From positions 1 to 9,699 of the forward strand of contig BQJS01000182.1 in NCBI GenBank assembly GCA_021604825.1: 9,699 bases of DNA, read 5' to 3'. Source of the stretch: Phycisphaerae bacterium. Lineage in GTDB: Bacteria > Planctomycetota > Phycisphaerae > UBA1845. This document shows positions 6,756 to 9,699 of this stretch, piece by piece; within the stretch, counting starts at the first letter, position 1, and every line of letters starts with the position of its first letter. The notes beneath the pieces were generated by a model. That model did not search any database, was not told where the DNA came from, and was given only the letters and a program-made list of their open reading frames with translations. Position numbers and translations under genes: made by a program.

Positions 6756-6792
6756 CCGCTCGTGGCACCGGGTCAATTGGAGGAGGGGGATT

Positions 6793-7296
6793 TTACTTGG
6801 AGACTTTTTTCCAGTGGGCGTCGGCTTTGGCGATGAACTCGGCTTCGTTGCCTTCGTTCCAGACCTTCAGCGCGTCGACGCTCGGGTTCTGCAAGAACAG
6901 GAAGAGGCGGCCGTCGACGATCTTGAAACTGGTCGGATCAACCGGCAGCTTGTCTTCGATTGCCATCCCGAGGGCACACCATCCGCCGTATGCGGGCAGG
7001 TATTTTTGCGGGCTCTTCTCGAACAACTTCTTGGCGTCGGCTGACACGAAGTAGTAGGTCACGCCATTGTGCGTCGAAGCAAACTCTGGCTTGCCTTTGA
7101 CCGGTTTGTTCACGGCGAAGTACGCCACCGGGCAGTATCCTTCGAGGGCCACGCCGGTGCTGGGCAGATTGTAGCTGTGCAGGTATGCCCTTGAGGCTTG
7201 GCGCATTTCGGTTGCGGGTTTGTCTGCGAACGCCGAAACCGCAAAGACCGCACTCAATGCTGTGAGAAATCCGGTGGCCACGATTCGCTGCTTCAT
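6793..7296 (-). CDS. Exported YHS-domain protein
   Basis: The 167-residue product starts with a signal peptide (MKQRIVATGFLTALSAVFAV, likely cut after AFA at 24). The body is a YHS domain, a small treble-clef-like module that binds metal, often copper or iron, in copper ATPases, oxygenases and periplasmic proteins. Visible landmarks are GYCPVAYF (53-60), PVKGKPEFASTHNGVTYYF (65-83), KKLFEKSPQKYLPAYGGWCALG (positions 89-110) and a final strand-helix region. C55 and C107 are the only cysteines and the best candidates for metal or disulfide; many relatives carry aspartate at the C55 position. The start is well supported by TAAGGAG at 7304-7310, seven bases upstream. This is the first gene of the minus-strand row with the RclC-like and NTF2-like genes, and it diverges from the ECF sigma gene. 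The ligand is unknown. Confidence 0.88.
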   Translation of the reverse strand: MKQRIVATGFLTALSAVFAVSAFADKPATEMRQASRAYLHSYNLPSTGVALEGYCPVAYFAVNKPVKGKPEFASTHNGVTYYFVSADAKKLFEKSPQKYLPAYGGWCALGMAIEDKLPVDPTSFKIVDGRLFLFLQNPSVDALKVWNEGNEAEFIAKADAHWKKVSK

Positions 7297-7509
7297 CTTT
7301 TTGCTCCTTAAAACAAGTCACTTCCATCCGATTCGTCTGACTGCATCGCCAACACGGCGACGCCCGTTCGCTTGTTGAGACGCGGCGGGTCGAGCATCTC
7401 TTACCTCGAAGGAAAATAAAAAATCGAAAGCGGCCAAATCGCGACTTGGGGAGCCATCATCGACAATTCGAAGGTAACGTCGTAAGGTTTTGTGGGTTGA
7501 TCGCATCCA
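7297..7509. promoter_or_regulatory. Divergent control region between the YHS row and the ECF sigma gene
   Basis: This 213-base gap must hold the promoters of both the YHS-RclC-NTF2 row and the sigma/anti-sigma pair. An AT-rich block at 7411-7424 (GGAAAATAAAAAAT) and a GGTAAC at 7473-7478 are the only suggestive elements. The second would leave too short a leader for ATG 7510 if read as an ECF -35 box. I cannot assign either promoter. The Shine-Dalgarno of the YHS gene occupies 7304-7310. Confidence 0.4.
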
Positions 7510-8130
7510 ATGGGTGTCGAGGATCAGGAGTCGTCGGCGTTGGCTGTTGAAACGGATTGGATTGAAAGGCTTCAGGGTGAACCGTCCACCCGTGATGCGG
7601 CGCTCGCCGACCTGCGCGAGTTGCTGCGCGCGAAACTGCGCCACGCGTTTGCATCTTCAGGGGACGACTTCGTTGAAGACATTACCCAGGACGCGCTCTT
7701 GAAAATCCACAGCAGCCTCGATGCGTTCGAAGGACGCAGCAAGTTTACGACCTGGGCGCTGACCATTGCGGTGCGCGTGGGATACACCGAGCTGCGACGC
7801 TTGCGTTGGAAAGACGTCTCGCTAGATCAAGTAACCGGTGGCACCGACGCGATCGATGCCGGCAGAACCGATTCACAAAACGAACCGGTCGCATCTGCCG
7901 CCCGCAAGCAACTCGTTGACGATATCCACACCATCATCAACGAGAAGCTAACGCCAAAGCAGCGCGAGGTACTGCTCGCCGAACTCAAAGGAATGCCGCA
8001 GGAAGAGATCGGCCGCCGCATGGACAGCAATCGAAACGCCATCTACAAGCTGACATACGACGCCCGCAAGAAGCTGAAAAAGGAACTGGAGTCACGCGGC
8101 TACTCGCAAGAAGACCTAAACGCGAACTAA
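7510..8130 (+). CDS. ECF-type RNA polymerase sigma factor
   Basis: The 206-residue protein has the two-domain layout of group 4 (ECF) sigma factors. Region 2 spans about 30-100: DITQDALLKIHSSLDAFEGRS (57-77) is region 2.1-2.2 for core binding, and KFTTWALTIAVRVGYTELRR (78-97) is region 2.3-2.4 for -10 recognition. After an acidic linker (101-135), region 4 spans about 145-195: LTPKQREVLLAELKGMPQEEIGRRM followed by the -35 recognition helix NRNAIYKLTYDARKKLKKEL. Such factors redirect RNA polymerase to a small regulon and are normally held inactive by an anti-sigma encoded next door, here 8 bp downstream. ATG 7510 has only a weak ribosome site (GTGGG region); GTG 7513 is an alternative. The subgroup and target promoter are not known. 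Autoregulation and control of the divergent YHS operon are inferred. Confidence 0.92.
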   Translation: MGVEDQESSALAVETDWIERLQGEPSTRDAALADLRELLRAKLRHAFASSGDDFVEDITQDALLKIHSSLDAFEGRSKFTTWALTIAVRVGYTELRRLRWKDVSLDQVTGGTDAIDAGRTDSQNEPVASAARKQLVDDIHTIINEKLTPKQREVLLAELKGMPQEEIGRRMDSNRNAIYKLTYDARKKLKKELESRGYSQEDLNAN

Positions 8131-8138
8131 AGGCAACC

Positions 8139-8369
8139 ATGGACCTCTCGAAAGAAAACGTAGACGCCCTGCTCGGTTTCCTGAAGCAGACCAAAGACAA
8201 CGAAGCAACCTGCGAAGAGTGTCTAGCCGCAATGGCCGAGTTCGCCGAAACGCACCTAGAAGGCAAGTCCATACCCGAAAGCCTCAAAGCCATCGAAGAC
8301 CATCTCGACATCTGCGGCGAATGCAAAGAGGAATTTGAAACACTGCTGTCTGCTTTGCGAGATATGTAG
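8139..8369 (+). CDS. Small zinc-binding anti-sigma factor-like protein
   Basis: This 76-residue protein has HLDICGEC at 55-62, giving H55, C59 and C62 in the Hx3Cx2C pattern of zinc-binding anti-sigma (ZAS/zf-HC2) domains. An earlier C25-x2-C28 and H39 could supply the remaining zinc ligand. It is entirely helical-looking and has no membrane segment, so unlike many anti-sigmas it would be a free cytoplasmic protein. That fits redox-responsive types such as RsrA and ChrR's N-terminal domain, in which oxidation of zinc cysteines releases the sigma factor. It begins 8 bases after the sigma stop codon, with AAAGG just upstream, so the two are almost certainly translated from one mRNA. The partner (the ECF factor at 7510) is inferred from adjacency. 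The actual signal is unknown. Confidence 0.82.
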   Translation: MDLSKENVDALLGFLKQTKDNEATCEECLAAMAEFAETHLEGKSIPESLKAIEDHLDICGECKEEFETLLSALRDM

Positions 8370-8443
8370 CGACCAGAGTATCTCGCCTTATGATTCGCGT
8401 CCACTGCGAAATGGTCCTCGGTCGTGCGGAGTGGCATCGAGAT

Positions 8444-8923
8444 CTAACTTGATTTCCCAATCTTGTTTCGATTCAACCAATCCTGCCACAACGAACGCAG
8501 CTTCTCGTGATCGTATCCGTTGCCACACTCCGGACAACGATCAGATGGGAGATTGCGCAGATCATAACCACAGCCGAAGCAGACCATGAACTTTCGTTCA
8601 ATCAGGTGATCCGAAAATCGCCTCATGGATCGACGGATTGTAGCCAAACTCAACCAACTACTAACAATAACAAGCGCACCATAGCCAAATATTACTGCAG
8701 GGGGCGCAGCCAAGGCTGCCCATGGATAAGTCGACACCGATATGAGCAATGACGCAGTTGCAATCAGCATGCCCCATGCAACAATCTTAGTCTTTCTTCG
8801 TGCATCACTCGCAAATTCCCAGAAACCTTGGGGTGTTCGCGGCGGCGGCGGAATGCCGAATAGCTTGCTGAAGTGCGAGAATCGAACCTTTCGCGATTCG
8901 CCAATTTTATTCTCTTCTGACAT
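8444..8923 (-). CDS. Two-helix membrane protein with C-terminal zinc ribbon (CGYDLR type)
   Basis: The 159-residue product has two hydrophobic segments at about 46-64 and 70-97, then a cytoplasmic-looking tail with a four-cysteine zinc ribbon: CFGCGYDLRNLPSDRCPECG at 115-134 (C115, C118, C130, C133). This C-x2-CGYDLR...CPECG ending is one I associate with numerous uncharacterised planctomycete membrane proteins. No catalytic motif is visible, and function is unknown. The start at ATG 8923 has no strong ribosome site and overlaps a short GAGCGCTC palindrome. One line counted within the gene was about 40% GC, well below the surrounding genes. It is convergent with the anti-sigma gene and lies 38 bases downstream of the sigma-54 activator gene on the same strand. 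Confidence 0.8.
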   Translation of the reverse strand: MSEENKIGESRKVRFSHFSKLFGIPPPPRTPQGFWEFASDARRKTKIVAWGMLIATASLLISVSTYPWAALAAPPAVIFGYGALVIVSSWLSLATIRRSMRRFSDHLIERKFMVCFGCGYDLRNLPSDRCPECGNGYDHEKLRSLWQDWLNRNKIGKSS

Positions 8924-8961
8924 GAGCGCTCATTCAGCAGGTAGTAGCGACAACCAATTGG

Positions 8962-9699
8962 TCAGGTCACGCCGTAGTCTTTGAGCTTCCGATACAACGT
9001 TCTTGCCCCGATCTTCAGAATCTTCGCTGCTTTTTCGCGGTTGCCACCGGTTAGCTTTAGCGTATTTAGGATGTGGAGTCTTTCGACGTCGGCCATGCTC
9101 ATGCCCAGTAGACTTGGATTGTTGACGGGGACGATGTCCGTCGTGGTGCGCAGCGATTCGGGCAGGTCGCTTGACTCCAGCGTGTCGCTCTCGGATTCGA
9201 TCACCATTTGCTCGATCACGCTGCGCAGCTCGCGGACGTTGCCGCGCCACGTGTGATTTGTCAGCCGGCGCATCACTTCCGTCGAGATCTCCTTCTCCTC
9301 GAATTCGTTCTCGCGGCAGAATTCTTCGACGAAGTGCTTGGCCAGGATAGGGATGTCTTCGCGTCGCTGTCGAAGTGGTGGCAGGCGAATCGCACCTTGG
9401 GCATGCAAACGATAGAACAAGTCCTCACGAAACGATTGCTCGTCCACCATCGCCCGCAGATCACGATGCGTCGCCGCGACGAAACGCACGTCCACAAAAA
9501 GCGTGTCGGTGCTCCCCACCCGCTGCACCTCGCCCGACTCAAGCGTGCGCAACAGCTTGGCCTGCATGCTCAGCGGCATATCGCCAATCTCGTCGAGAAA
9601 CAATGTTCCCCCGTCGGCCGCTTCGAGGATACCCTTCTTGTCGGAGATCGCACCGGTAAATGCGCCCTTCACATGTCCGAACAGTTCGCTTTCCAAGAG
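8962..9699 (-). CDS. Sigma-54-dependent transcriptional activator, C-terminal part (5' end off window)
   Basis: The frame enters from beyond the right edge and gives the last 245 or so residues of an NtrC-type enhancer-binding protein. Counting from codon 9696-9694, GAFTGA (11-16), the loop that contacts sigma-54, is intact; Walker B is TLFLDE (31-36); the arginine-finger region is FREDLFYRL (89-97); and sensor II is GNVREL (152-157). A Fis-type helix-turn-helix closes the protein (about 204-243, ending [10 protein letters not shown]). Such proteins hydrolyse ATP to open sigma-54 promoters. The Walker A motif and the N-terminal sensory domain (receiver, PAS or GAF) lie outside the window, so the signal and any kinase partner are unknown. 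It ends 38 bases before the start of the zinc-ribbon gene. Confidence 0.95.
   Translation of the reverse strand, partial: LLESELFGHVKGAFTGAISDKKGILEAADGGTLFLDEIGDMPLSMQAKLLRTLESGEVQRVGSTDTLFVDVRFVAATHRDLRAMVDEQSFREDLFYRLHAQGAIRLPPLRQRREDIPILAKHFVEEFCRENEFEEKEISTEVMRRLTNHTWRGNVRELRSVIEQMVIESESDTLESSDLPESLRTTTDIVPVNNPSLLGMSMADVERLHILNTLKLTGGNREKAAKILKIGARTLYRKLKDYGVT

Noticed and set aside
7473..7478. GGTAAC as an ECF -35 element for the sigma gene
   Set aside because: With normal spacing the transcript would begin almost at the ATG, and no matching -10 element was found.
8394..8410. TTCGC/GCGAA stem after the anti-sigma gene as a terminator
   Set aside because: A five-base stem with a seven-base loop and no T-run is too weak to call.
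8953..8962. ACCAATTGGT 10-bp palindrome near the sigma-54 activator stop
   Set aside because: A single short palindrome without a partner or a promoter nearby gives no support for an operator.

Overview
The window looks like a bacterial chromosome segment, most likely from a planctomycete. This is an inference. It rests on a membrane protein ending in a C-x2-CGYDLR...CPEC zinc ribbon (a signature I associate with that phylum), on an ECF sigma factor paired with a small zinc anti-sigma protein, and on palindromic repeats in several intergenic gaps. Most genes are GC-rich. Two genes, at 1805-2674 and 8444-8923, are visibly more AT-rich.

Layout, left to right. Positions 1-74 hold a nested palindrome: two hairpins forming a perfect 23-bp inverted repeat. 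Next comes a plus-strand pair: a flavin-reductase-like protein (104-727) and a phenylalanine-4-hydroxylase (808-1746), plausibly co-transcribed. Facing them on the minus strand is an abortive-infection (Abi_C-like) protein (1805-2674), a probable phage-defence gene that stands alone here. Diverging from it is a large membrane protein (about 2948-4897) that joins an RnfD/NqrB (UnbU-like) domain to C-terminal cysteine-containing Sel1 repeats. A hypothetical 173-aa protein follows (4998-5519).

The centre (5538-8369) looks like one functional module. A minus-strand operon-like row encodes a secreted YHS-domain protein (6793-7296), an RclC/YkgB (DUF417) membrane protein with a cysteine-rich N-terminus (6061-6645), and an exported NTF2/lumazine-binding-like protein (5538-5999). 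Each has a good Shine-Dalgarno site, and a perfect hairpin lies in each of the two gaps. Diverging from this row across a 213-bp gap is an ECF sigma factor (7510-8130), followed 8 bp later by a 76-aa zinc-binding anti-sigma-like protein (8139-8369). The obvious hypothesis is that the ECF/anti-sigma pair senses redox or reactive-chlorine stress and controls the divergent row.

The right end holds the zinc-ribbon membrane protein (8444-8923, minus) and the C-terminal part of a sigma-54 enhancer-binding protein (8962-9699, minus), which runs off the window edge.

No tRNA, rRNA, CRISPR array, transposase or convincing rho-independent terminator was seen.
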